This document shows positions 11,534-22,607 of a stretch of 64,000 nucleotides of DNA, one piece after another. The DNA is from Ipomoea triloba (taxonomy: Eukaryota > Streptophyta > Magnoliopsida > Solanales > Convolvulaceae). The position numbers were made by a program, and so were the translations under genes. The notes under the pieces are model-generated. The model did no database searches and was not told the origin of the DNA. It saw only the letters and a list, made by a program, of their open reading frames with translations. The stretch's first letter is position 1; every line of letters starts with the position of its first letter. The DNA lies in the NCBI RefSeq assembly GCF_003576645.1, contig NC_044929.1, forward strand, positions 3,136,184-3,200,183, read 5' to 3'.

Positions 11534-12835
11534 CAAATAATAGTAAAATAAAGACAAGGCAAGCAAACTTTGAAATACAATAGAATGAAGAGTGGATTTT
11601 TGAGGGTCATGTGTTTAATCACATAATGCCAATCTAAAGTGAAATAATTAATTTGGTCTTAAACAAGTGTGAAAGATTACATTTTAAAGAGTGGAATTAC
11701 TCCCATAATCCCAACCATACGTACCCAAAATGATGTGAGTGAATATATTCATTTCCATGAGATAATCATTCAAACAATCCAAGAACAAGAAACTAACATA
11801 GCATTCCTTAGCCAAAATGTCCTCTCCCAAGATGTAATAGCCAAGTGCAATTGCGGGTGCTCTAATTTATGTCCTAACTCCCATCAAGACACAAATATAG
11901 CAAGGTAATATGTAATTTGGATCCTTAATTACAAGTATCCCAAAGTAACTTTAGCCAACCATGGCTAATATTGTCTTCATAACATAAATATTAAGGAAAT
12001 TTAAGAAACAAAAAAAAAAAAGTAAAAGAAAAGGTAAGAGATTCTCCCGAATGATATTCTTACTTACTTTTCCTTTGCCTTTCAGTGTGACTTGAAGCTC
12101 TCAATCAATTTTCTCTTTTCAATCTTGGGGTGATTCTACTCTAGGTGTAAGGATCCCTCCTTTCAGCTTTGAAAAGTGAAAGAATCACTATCTTCACTCT
12201 CTTTGTCTTCTCAAACCGTAGTCAAAACTTAGAATTTTAAAGAAAATGATAATATATATAGTAGGATAGAGAATGGTGGTAAAAATAAAAATTTCGCGCA
12301 ACAAAAAATTACAGATCTCGAGTTTTCGACGCGTCTAGGCCTTGGCTCTTCGCATCAACCATTGTTTGCTACTACAATGGCAAGTGTTGCATTTTGTAGT
12401 AGTGAAAATAAATCAACCTTAAAATTAATAAAACTAAAATAGAGAACGTGAAATACAAGTCCAAAATTATTGAACCACCGTGGGCCACATCAATTAACTG
12501 ATTGAGTCACGAGAAGATACAAATGAAGAAAACATTGGATCCTTTAGCCGGAGACCAAATTAAAGAAGTCTTCCAACGAAAAGGATTGGAATTTTAATCA
12601 AATTTCATGTTTATTTGAATTGTGATAGGCAAATGTCTCCGTCATAGGAAAGAGATATTTAATATCACAGGGATCATATAATATGTTTCTTTTTTTTTTT
12701 GAAAAATATAATATGTTTCATCTCTCACAAGAATCTATTTCCGATATTAAATTAAAAGTAATTGATAATTGCACTATATTTTTATATTTTATACTCTATA
12801 TGCTAATTAACATGGCTTAATATCCATAAGTTGTA
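11534..12835. other. Intergenic, no gene recognised
   Basis: AT-rich sequence without a convincing reading frame. The 79-codon frame at 11669-11908 has no recognisable domain and no supporting splice context. Confidence 0.4.
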
Positions 12836-13554
12836 GGGTAATGGTAGAATTCGTCTCTAAGTGTTGGTCATATTCACTTTTCATCCCTAAGTTATCATTG
12901 ACGATGTTGCACTTTTCGGGGGTGTTTGGTTATTGGCTTATCAGCCAAATTTTAGTTTATTTGATCAAGTTTAGCTTCTTTGACCTACCAATAAGCTATT
13001 TTGAAGTGTTTGGTAAATGGCTTAATGGCCTTAGCTTATTGGGCCAATAAGCTGAAAATTGAAAAGCTAATGAATGTAGCTTTTTCTATTAGCTTGTTGG
13101 GATTAATGAGTATATTGACTATTTTGTCCTTTGAAATCAATGGAATTTACTTATAAATGGGCGGTGGGTTTGTTATATTTAAAGGTTGAAATAATACAAT
13201 ACACGCATACCCTTAAATGTCATTTTACATTCAATCAGCTACTAGTAACCAGCTAATTTACCAAACAGTTTTTTATAACCAGCTAATACAACCAGCTGGT
13301 CAAACCAGTTAACGCAATCAGCCATCAACTACTAGCTAAACCAGCCAACTATCAGCTATAAGCCATCAGCCGTTTGCCAAACACCCCCTTCGTCCCTTTA
13401 CTAATAAAACATTAGAGAAGGAATTTACAATTTTAGTATAACTCAGCTAGGCACGAAAAGTAAGTACGAAAAGATGAAAAGTGCAACACTAATAATAATT
13501 TAGGGACGAAAAGTGAGTTTGACCAACTATCAGAGACGAATTCTACAATTACCC
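12836..13554. mobile_element. Long-TIR element with a nested MITE
   Basis: The outer ends are GGGTAATGGTAGAATTCGTC and, inverted, GGGTAATTGTAGAATTCGTC. Similarity continues inward for about 80 bp to CACTTTTC. A clean 9-bp duplication is not visible. The left arm is interrupted by another element at 12918-13388. Confidence 0.65.
12918..13388. mobile_element. MITE with GGGGGTGTTTGG ends, nested
   Basis: The terminal inverted repeats GGGGGTGTTTGG and CCAAACACCCCC bound an interior of repeated GCTAA/AGCTGATT motifs. Similar elements occur at 26627 and 37011. It sits inside the arm of the 12836-13554 element, so it is the younger of the two. Confidence 0.7.
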
Positions 13555-14911
13555 TATAACTCAGACACGAAAAATGTAGTTTTCCTTAAATGAAAAAATT
13601 AATGTTTACTGTCGCATGTTTATATAGGTTAGAATAGATGATGGAATAACTGTGTTTATAAGTCAAAATAAATTATTGAATTATATGAAGTAAAAAAAAG
13701 CCAACTTTGCCTCTAATCCTCTATCAATCAATCAATTAGTTCCATTATCAAGTACCTCGTCAGATGTTCAATAGGTAGGCCCACCCTTGATCAAGTGGTT
13801 GAAGTGAAATTTCTCCTAATAAAAAAAAAAAAAGAATTGTATTTTTTAATCACTATATTGTGCACGATTAGTTATTTTAGTACTTAATTAATTGATTGTC
13901 TACTTTTATAAATATAACAAGTATTTTGTACACGACGATAAAAATTCAAACCTAATATTAAAATATTGATAAGTAAAAATATTTAAAAATGTATAACTAT
14001 TAGAGTTAATGTATGCATTAGAATTCAAAATTTACCTAATTGATGAGTTCAAGATACATATCATTCTCGGGAAGAAAATTACTCAATGTCACTGCGCGTC
14101 AGTTTAAGTTATCGAACACTGACATAAAGATCAGCTCTTATGTATATTGCTTAGACAGTATTCGTTCCAATCTTCTCTTTGAATGTGTGGGGCGATTGTT
14201 GGAAAAACAATGTAAAGAAAAGGCTTTAGTCTTACTAGTTGTCCCACATTGGTTTGCGAACCTTCAATTTCTCACCTTATAATAGATTATCTCTCAAGAC
14301 CCCTTTAAAGTCTTATGGTGAGGAAATAAAGGGTATTTCACAACAGTTTATTGCTCAATGATTAAAATGTTTATCGCTTATAATTCAATGAATTAGTCTC
14401 GAGAGTTTATTATAAATAAAAAAAAACCCATAATTTTCTTTAAATAAAATAAAATAAAGATGGACAAAGGATAGAATTAAAGTAGGCCGACACCTTGCTT
14501 TCAGAGAAAGAAAACACACTTTTCCTTCATTCTAGTCAACATTTCCCTGGAGTGTATATCCTATTTTAGATTTTTTTTTTCCCTGTTTGTATCACGTGTT
14601 AGTGCTTTTATTCTATCATAATAAAGTTGCTTAAATTCTAAGTAGAAAGATGGTTGACTCGATATACAATTTTGATAGAAAGAAACTCCAAAGTTGAGAT
14701 TTCACGCAATGCATTGGGACAATAAACATGCAAAGGTCCACTTACTTACAAAGATGTGTTTGTGCCATTTTTTTTTCCAGATAAAATAATTATTTTTTTA
14801 TGACGAAAAAAAATCTGTGACTGCTATCAAAAGTGTGCATTGGATAAGTCCTTGTAATTATAGCTGGTAAAGGACCACAACTTTTTTTTCTTCACTTATA
14901 TTCTTTAATAT

Positions 14912-14966
<55 letters not shown>

Positions 14967-15393
14967 ATTTGATAGTACTTGTAATGTTATTTTTAAATAC
15001 GTAAATTTTATATACTAATACTAACTTTAATATTATGAAAAATTAAATTATAAATAACTTCAATAAAACCTTCTTAATTGAACAAGACATAAAAATAAAA
15101 TGTAATGAAATAATTAAGTATTATATTTTAACTAAAAAGTATTAAATATAGTTTACATAAGACTTATTCAATACATAATAAAAATAATAAATATCAATTT
15201 ACAAGCAACGATAAGGCCTTGATATGATCAACTTTTAAAGTGGGCTATACCAATTAAAGTTGATGGCATTTATTTTTCTTATCCTCACACCAAACAACCA
15301 CCTGCTCCTGTTGCCCAGGAGGTTGAGGCTGAGAAGTAGCGGTAGAAAGTGGAAATTTAATGGCAAAGAATAAATCAATTTGTATGTAGAAGT
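13555..15393. other. AT-rich intergenic with a (TA)n microsatellite
   Basis: No gene is recognised. A TA dinucleotide run covers about 14917-14962. The stretch at 14190-14270 (TGTTGGAAAAACAATG to GTCCCACATTGG) resembles a fragment of a plant LTR, but only one end is visible. Confidence 0.45.
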
Positions 15394-16210
15394 TGTAAAA
15401 AAATTGATTTATTTGGCTTAATTGAATTCTCTAATTAAATTGACTAAATTTTCTAATTAAATAAGATTGATGGGCTCAAATTATGTTGATTGGAATTGCT
15501 AGCTGAAGTCCAATAAATAATGGATTAATGGGTTAATGTCCAATTGGTTCAAAGTCATGCTTGGCCCAACAAGTGGATATTCATATATTTAAATTATATC
15601 ATTTAATATAATTTAAATATACGATAAGACTATGAACCTGGATGTAATTATTAATCAATACATTTCGGATAAACCTTCATATTATTCTAAATATTTAATT
15701 AATAATATGAGAATAATGTTAAAGAGGTTGAGCTCCGATGAATGTTTCTCATATTCACCATTATAAAGATAGACTCTCATTTCAAGAATTGAAACCCTCA
15801 AAAATCATACAAAAGCTCTGGAGAAATTCATACTAAGCTCGGCCTTTCAATTAAATGTTCAAATATTCAAGCTAGCCAAGTGGTTAGAGAATTTTTCTTG
15901 ATAGAGATTTTTGTACCCGCATTTTGAATTTCAAATCAATTGTAATCAACTTGAATTTTGAATATATACAAATTCAATTTTCTCCGTTAACAACTTTTGG
16001 CACACCCAGTGGGACCTCTCTACCTCTCATCTCTTCACAAATAATCCTAAATCCTAATGGCATCAAGAAATCTCATGTCTAAGATGTTATGCTCAGACTA
16101 CTAGCTCCAAGGCATCATCGGGCCAATGACGGGTAGTTGTGCAAGGAACTTGGGGGTGCAATTGAATGAAACCCAGAACATTGTTCAAAATATCATATCA
16201 TGTATTTTCG
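15394..16210 (+). mobile_element. LTR retrotransposon remnant: LTR, primer-site region, gag start
   Basis: A candidate LTR runs from TGTAAAAAAATTG (15394) to TCCGTTAACA (15992). It is followed directly by ACTTTTGGCACACCCAGTGG, the usual PBS/leader position of plant LTR elements. A gag-like ATG (MASRNLMSKML) at 16057 is soon broken by stops. The downstream body is missing. The left LTR boundary is a judgement. Confidence 0.55.
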
Positions 16211-16408
16211 CCTCTATGTTTAGAGGCTAAATCCCCTAGAATGAGATCTTGATTTTAACTATTTTAATTTTCCTTTGATTCAATCATGTTATTTATTTTT
16301 CTTGAATTAATAATTTTTAATTTATTAAATTCATGATTGATGCATCTATTTTGCAATAGAGATATCCTTTGTATGTGTAGACCCCATATGAGTGATAGGA
16401 GTGGATTG

Positions 16409-16494
16409 CAACCCTAAAGATAGGTGACATCAATCTTCTATATTTGAATTTGCAACCTTAGAAATAGGTGACATCAATCTTCTATATTCGAATC
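16409..16494. repeat. Two adjacent copies of a roughly 42-bp unit
   Basis: Both copies read GCAACCYTAGAGATAGGTGA-like followed by CATCAATCTTCTATATT, with a few substitutions between them. Confidence 0.75.
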
Positions 16495-16639
16495 AAATTG
16501 TTCAGAACACAGACATCTTTAATAATACAATCTTTAGGGTTTTAATTGAGAAGATATCCTAATTAATCATTAGGGGGCTAGTTGTTAATACTCTTGAAAA
16601 AAATATTAACATGTAAGCAAAATCTCTTATGAGACCATC

Positions 16640-17345
16640 TCACGGATCCTCATCCCGGGTCAAGTATTTCGTAAGAATTACACTTTCCGCATAAGTAACT
16701 CTATCTTCAACCCTTAATCATTTCGATTTAAAAGTATTACATTTTTCCTTATAAGTATTACTCTGTATAATTTCTCTCACAAGTAACAATCACTCAACTC
16801 TTCAACAGTTAATCATTTTGATTTAAAAGTAGGAAAAAGTGTCAAATAGGCCACTGAACTTATCGCTTTTGTGCAATTGGGCCATTGAACTTAAAAAATG
16901 TGCAATTCAACCATCAAACAAGGAAAAATTTGTGCAATTGGATCATTTTTACAAAAATTTTTAATTCAATTTGAGTTAAAAACATTTCAATATTGACTCC
17001 CAACTAGTATTGTAGAAAAAAATGCCACTTTTAATACATATATGTTAGTAATATAATTTAATTTTACCAGAAAATTTTTGTAAAAATGGTCCAATTGCAC
17101 AAATTTTGATTGTTGGATGGCTGAATTGCACACTTTTTAAGTTCAATGGCCCAATTGCACAAAAGCGATAAGTTCAGTGGCCTATTTGACACTTTTTCCT
17201 TAAAAGTATTATATATTACATTTTTTTCTCATAAGTATTACAATTTCTCGATGTATCCATGATTAGTATTACATTTTTACTAGTAAGTAATTGTTCAATC
17301 TCTAAATATTAAATTTTGATTTAAAAATATTACATTGACTCATTC
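16640..17345. repeat. AAGTATTACATTTTTC-type repeat array, interrupted by a MITE
   Basis: Loosely periodic copies of CATAAGTATTACATTTTT alternate with AAGTAAC...TCAACTCTTAA. They are preceded at 16628 by a GAGACCATCTCA palindrome. The same array type recurs at 21370-21770 and 59395-59760, so it is a dispersed family. A Mutator-like MITE splits it at 16832-17199. Confidence 0.7.
16832..17199. mobile_element. Foldback Mutator-like MITE, 368 bp, TSD ttaaaagta
   Basis: It is flanked by identical 9-bp duplications TTAAAAGTA (16823-16831 and 17200-17208). Inverted arms start GGAAAAAGTGTCAAATAGGC and continue about 120 bp on each side (GCCACTGAACTTATCGCTTT and so on). No coding content. Confidence 0.9.
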
Positions 17346-18254
17346 TAACATAAATTAGGACGTCTCGCAATCTTAGAAATATATAATTATTAGGTAGTAT
17401 CTGCTCTATATTTTCTCAATCTTCTTCAGCCCAAAGAATCAAAGCCCACTATCAGGGTTCAATCCTATGACCATATATTTGGAATGGTAACAGATGTGCT
17501 AATAGTTGGCCAGTAATCTTTATTTATTAGTTGATTTCCTCACTTTTGCTTACTTTTCCTTGACTGTTTTGGTTTTCCCTTCCCATATATATATATATGA
17601 TTACGATCAGATGCGAAGACAATTTCCCTATGAATAAGCATGATAAATGGCTCTTTTAAATTATTTAATATTGAAAACGGAAATTAGGCAAATTAGAAAA
17701 GGAAAATAATATTACTAATTGACTGAAAATTATTTAAAACTTTTAACAAAATTAATTACACTTTCCTTTTGAAAATTTTAAATTATTTAAACTTAAAAAA
17801 ATTAATTAAACAAGGGTTGTTAGATTTTTTATAATAATTACAATTAATTTATTCAAATATGGAGGATGAAGAAAAAACTAATGCGATATGGTGAAAATGA
17901 ATATACTTAAGGTATAAAAGTATAATTGCACATATATTAGTGTAATTGACTAATAATAATTGCCTAATAATTATTATGATAATTAAGCTAAACATTGATC
18001 GTTGAATTTATTTTTATAATAATTATAATTAAATTATATCTCATTTTCCCATATTTATTTTAGTAATAATATAATTACATAAGTTATATTACATATCGAT
18101 CTTTTTAAGATAATTGTAAACAAACAAGTCATATATTATTCAATTAATTAAGTAATACTTTTACACTAATCTTATAATCAAATAAATGTACATGTTCAAT
18201 ATTATAATTTCTTTTATAATTAATCTTTATTTTATTATCTAAATATATAATAAA

Positions 18255-18290
18255 AATATTTATCTGTGCATCGCACGGGTAATTGAACAA
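18255..18290 (+). mobile_element. Helitron-like 3' hairpin remnant
   Basis: CTGTGCATCGCACGGG forms a 6-bp hairpin with an ATC loop, the form typical of Helitron 3' ends. The expected terminal CTRR is not clear here. Confidence 0.4.
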
Positions 18291-18431
18291 TTATTTTCTC
18301 TAATTCAAGCAAGGAAAAATCAGAAAGCATAATCGATCCAACCAATTTCATCAATTGCGCTATATAATATTTAATTCGATGTTATAATTTATATAATTGT
18401 ATATCGATCCAAATATTTTTAAAATATTATA

Positions 18432-18459
18432 ACAAATCCTGCACGGACGAAAATACTAG
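18432..18459 (+). mobile_element. Helitron-like 3' terminus (CTAG|T)
   Basis: TGCACGGACGAAAATACTAG ends in CTAG followed by T, as Helitrons inserted between A and T do. The upstream half of the hairpin is eroded. Confidence 0.5.
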
Positions 18460-18849
18460 TTTAATTAAGTAATACATATGGTGTAGAACAAGAAACCAAC
18501 CTAATACTAATTTATTATTTAAATAAAAAAAATATATATAAGGGAAACCAACATTACTTTTATTATTTAAATAAAAAATAGAAATAATATCGTAGTACAA
18601 ATTTATTTAAATAATGCATAAGGTAAACCACAAGAAACCAACCTAATACTCCATTATAATTTAAATTAAAAGAATATATTTTTTAAAAAATACTATTGAC
18701 TCTATAAGTAAAAGAATATATTTTTTAAAAATACTATTGACTCTATAAGTAAACCACTTGGGATCAAAAGACCTCTCACTTGGAGGGCCACAACTATGCC
18801 GCTTAACCACAAGGCATTTGGAAAATTAAAAGAATATATAAATGTACTA

Positions 18850-19032
18850 GTACTTGCATTTTCCATTGATGCCTCTAGGGCCATCATATCGTCTTTTAGT
18901 CATTGTTCAATTTTTTGGGTTCCCAGATCTATTAATCTTGGAGCCCATACTCTAGCAACTTTAGCCTATTCTCAGGCTCACACGTTGTATTGGGATTCTG
19001 TCCCTCCCGACTTTATTTCTGAGCTTTTTTAA
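18850..19032 (+). pseudogene. RNase H-like C-terminal remnant of a non-LTR retrotransposon
   Basis: The translated frame contains FSHCSIFWVPRSINLGAH, then TLATLA, and ends in a VPPDFISELF tail and stop. This is the usual end of the plant RVT_3/RNase H module (F.hV.R..N..AH.LA..A ... PP.FI). The N-terminal catalytic part (DGA, E, D) is absent, so this is only a 3' fragment. Confidence 0.65.
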
Positions 19033-19178
19033 TCTACCCTATATGGTTTGGTTTTCAAAATATAAATTTACTAGTACATATTTAGTTAAATAATATATAA
19101 GATATAAAACAAAAATTTGTATGAGACTGTCTCACAAATCTTCATCCGTCAGACTAGTTGGGTTCTTTATAAATATTA

Positions 19179-19206
19179 CTAGTTTTATACGCGCATTGCG
19201 CGAATG
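19179..19206 (-). mobile_element. Helitron 3' terminus on the minus strand
   Basis: On the minus strand CGCGCAATGCGCG forms a GC hairpin, followed by TATAAAA and CTAG, then T. This matches a canonical Helitron 3' end (hairpin, about 8 nt, CTRR, host T). Confidence 0.6.
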
Positions 19207-20744
19207 GGTTAATGCCCAATGTTTATATTTAAATAAATATTTGAAAGTATATCAATGCAAGATTATATAGGAGAAGTTTATACATGGGTAATTGAATGTC
19301 AAATTTTTTTATTTAAATATCTAACTCAAAGTATATGAATCCAAGATAATATATAAAATTCATTATAATTATTACTAAAATAAATGTTTGCAACCTTGTA
19401 AAATCGATAGTCTAAATATTTGGTCTAAAAATGATAGTATAAATAAATACTACTTTTAATTTGAATTTTTCTAAGTGTTCTTAATTCTCTTTTGAGTAAC
19501 ATTGTCATTGTCTTCATCTTTACTATTTGTTCTGTTCCTTTTTGTTGGTAGTGTGTTATTTGCAATTCGGTTATTGTTGGTAGCATAGATGACAACGTCA
19601 TGCAATGAGATTATGATATAGGAGCTATGGACTTTCCTTTAGGTGTTCTGCTTGGGGTTCATTTGGTTCAATCATTATTGTTGAATTAGTTATTGTGAAT
19701 AAAGAAATCCCTAGTTTAAGAAAAAAGATTAAATAAATTAATAAAAATTTGAAATTTTAAAATATTATGTATTCCAAAGATATTAAAAGGTAGTTTCTCG
19801 CTTCAATTTGCTGGGTAATGGGTTATTTGAGTACTTTCATTGTTAACAAATCCCCCCAAGTAGTTAATAGGATTGGTTTCAAACTATTCTTTTTTATTTT
19901 TTTTCATGGTATTAAAGAAATATATATGTATCATTTTTTGGTGTAACTACTAATTTATTTAATTCAATTAGAGTAAAATAGAGTGATTCCGCTTCAATTT
20001 GTTGGGTTATTTGAGTATTCTCTTTGTCAACCAATCCCCAAGTAGTTAATATAATTAGTTTCAAATTATTTAAATTTTTTTTCATAGTATTAATAAAATA
20101 CTTGGTAAATAAATATATAACATTATTTTGTACTATAACTTTGATATTTAATTACAAGATATTGTAAAAATAAGATAATGGACAATGTAATGAATATCAA
20201 TTGATAAATTTGAATGTAAAGAATCTTTGCATGAGAGAAAATAAAGACAATATAACTAATGAAATTATTTCTCTTATTTAATTTAATTTTTTGATAATGA
20301 ATAATCTTTCAAATAAAGGTATTGTAGACACATAATTCTAAATTAAAGAAATACATATGTATCATTTTTTGTTGTAGTTATTAATTTATTTAATTTAATA
20401 AGAATAAAATAGAGTGAGAAACTTAATTATGTCAAATTTGATTGAGATGAGGTTCGAACCTAAGACCTTTCTTATAGAAATTAATGAGTAAGTTAAAAGG
20501 TAACAGAATATTAACGGAGAAGAGAATATTTAACGGAAAACTTAACGGATAATCATTAAAGTAAGGTTAAATTAGGTAATCTCTATTAATAATATTAATT
20601 TGAATTATCTTAACCATCTATTTGATTAAATAATTCATCTGAACCATCCATTTGATTAAATAATTTGACCGCCATTTTTTTTACCCATTTTAGGTCTAAC
20701 TCTCTTTGGCTCTTATTAGTATAGTAGATATATTATTTTTTTTT
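19207..20744. other. AT-rich intergenic with a partial duplication
   Basis: No gene. Blocks near 19800-19900 and 19990-20070 share GCTTCAATTTG, TGGGTTATTTGAGTA and AAGTAGTTAATA, an old tandem duplication of about 190 bp. Confidence 0.5.
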
Positions 20745-21364
20745 GAAAAAAGGGTCAAATAGACCCTTTAACTTTTAATGAAAGAGAAATTAGGCCCTCG
20801 AACATTAAAAAGGTTCAATTACACACTTCAACTCTTTAAAATTGTAAAATTAGACACTTTATCTCTTTAAAATTGTACAATTAGATCTAATTTACAGGTA
20901 ACCTAGGTAAAAAATTTAATATATATTATTTATTTTTATTTTTATTTTTATTTTTACTTACTTTTGGTCTGCCGGCGACGTTCGTCGCCACCTCTTTGTC
21001 TGGAAAGAGGTCCCATCGCCTCCTTCCAAACTGGAAGGAGGCAACATCCGCCTCCTTCTAGACTGGAAGGAGGCAGCATCCGCCTCCTTCCAGATCGGAA
21101 GGAGGCTAGAGGCGGCAACCTTCAGCCTCCTTCCAATCTGAAAAGAGGCTGCGAAGGTTTCCGCCGGCAAAAACAAATAAAAATAAAAATAAATAAAATT
21201 TTTATATATTTCTTTTAATTTTTTACTGGTAACTTGCTGGTACATGTAAATTAGCTCTAATTGCCAATTTTAAAGAGTTGAATTGTGTAATTGAACCTTT
21301 TTAATGTTTGAAGGCCTAATTGCTTTTTCATCAAAAATTAAAGGGTCTATTTGACCATTTTCCC
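20745..21364. mobile_element. Long-TIR Mutator-like element with a GC-rich hairpin core
   Basis: The inverted arms start GAAAAAAGGGTCAAATAGAC and, inverted at the right, GGGAAAATGGTCAAATAGAC; they extend about 120 bp. Flanks are T-rich (TATTTTTTT on both sides), consistent with but not proof of a 9-bp duplication. Unlike the arms, the core at 20966-21170 is GC-rich. It is built from several CCTCCTTCC/GGAAGGAGG inverted pairs, bounded by GCCGGCG and CGCCGGC. Confidence 0.75.
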
Positions 21365-21369
21365 TATTT

Positions 21370-21770
21370 TTTTTTTATCATAAGTATTACATTTTTCATT
21401 ATAAATAACTCTTCAACTCTTATATATTACATTTTAATTTAAAAGTGTTACATTTTTCGAAAGTATCACATATTTCCTTATAAGTATTACACTTTCTCTA
21501 CTAAGTAACAACCAATATATCTATAGTTAGTATTACACTTTTCCTCATAAATATTATAATTCCATAATAAGTAACATTCAATCAATTTATCCCTCATTAG
21601 TACGTATTACATTTTTTTTCTCATAAGTAACTTTTGAACATCTAAATCTAAATATTATGTTTTAATTTAAAAGTATTACATTTTTTTCTCGTGAGTATTG
21701 CAATTTCCCGCATAAGTAGCAATCAATTTATCCTCAATTATTAGTAATATATTCTCAAATCATAAGTATT
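21370..21770. repeat. AAGTATTACATTTTT-type repeat array (second copy)
   Basis: Degenerate copies of CATAAGTATTACATTTTT alternate with AGTAAC...CAATCAATTTATC, as at 16640. No coding content. Confidence 0.65.
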
Positions 21771-22565
21771 TTTTTTTTTGGGTAAGTTCACGGGATCTTT
21801 CTCTGTCCGTTTGACGGTCCAGGTCCACCCACGTTCGCTCCAAGAGGCACGGGAGCTGGCCCAGGGCCCAAAATTTTAGAGGACGTACTCAATATTTAAT
21901 TTTTATCTAGTTAGTGAAGACATTAAAAAAAATAAAAAGTTTATAATCAATATTAAAAAAATTTAAATGGAGAAATCGTAAAAATGCAAGTTTATTGTAA
22001 TTTATACTTAAGATCAGAGATTCAAATCTTGCCTTGATTACCCTTTTGATTCGTAATACGGTTTTTATAAGAGATCACTATAAGGTAAAGCATAAGAAAC
22101 CAACCTACTACTAATTTATTATTCAAATAAAAAAACTATAAATAATATTTTTTAGTACTACTATGAACTCTGTTACAATGTAGTATCTGTTGCAATCAAA
22201 GAAACCACCGGTCGTCGAGTTTATTTGCCAGAGTATTGTCGAAACCCTAGTAATCTGCCATTACAAGTCAGTAACCAATTTTTGAGTTTCGATGCACAAA
22301 AAATAACATGTTTTTTTTTTCAAACCAAAAACTAAGATTAATATTAAACTGGCGAAATAAGAAGAGTTTGGATACACACAGGGGAGTAATTTCCCACCAT
22401 GAAAAATAACATGTTGATAGACTTCATTGTAACTTTTAAAATCTAAGTGCCTAATTGACTTATGATATAAAGTTTAGGAGCTTACTTTACTCTTTTTCTT
22501 AAAAAAAAAAAAAGAAAAAAAGAAAAAGATATAGAGTTGGAAATTCAACTAATAAGTACTTTGCT

Positions 22566-22572
22566 TATAAAA
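22566..22572 (+). promoter_or_regulatory. TATA box of CYP82 copy 1
   Basis: TATAAAA lies 36 nt before the chosen ATG. The block TTATAAAA.CAAGAGGTATGCTAAT around it is conserved before copy 2. If this box is used, the 5' leader is very short, about 5-15 nt. Confidence 0.6.
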
Positions 22573-22607
22573 CAAGAGGTATGCTAATATTTTGTGAATA
22601 CCAAGCC

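Noticed and set aside
14040..14282. 80-codon frame
   Set aside because: It overlaps LTR-like sequence (TGTTGGAAAAACAATG ... GTCCCACATTGG) and has no domain.
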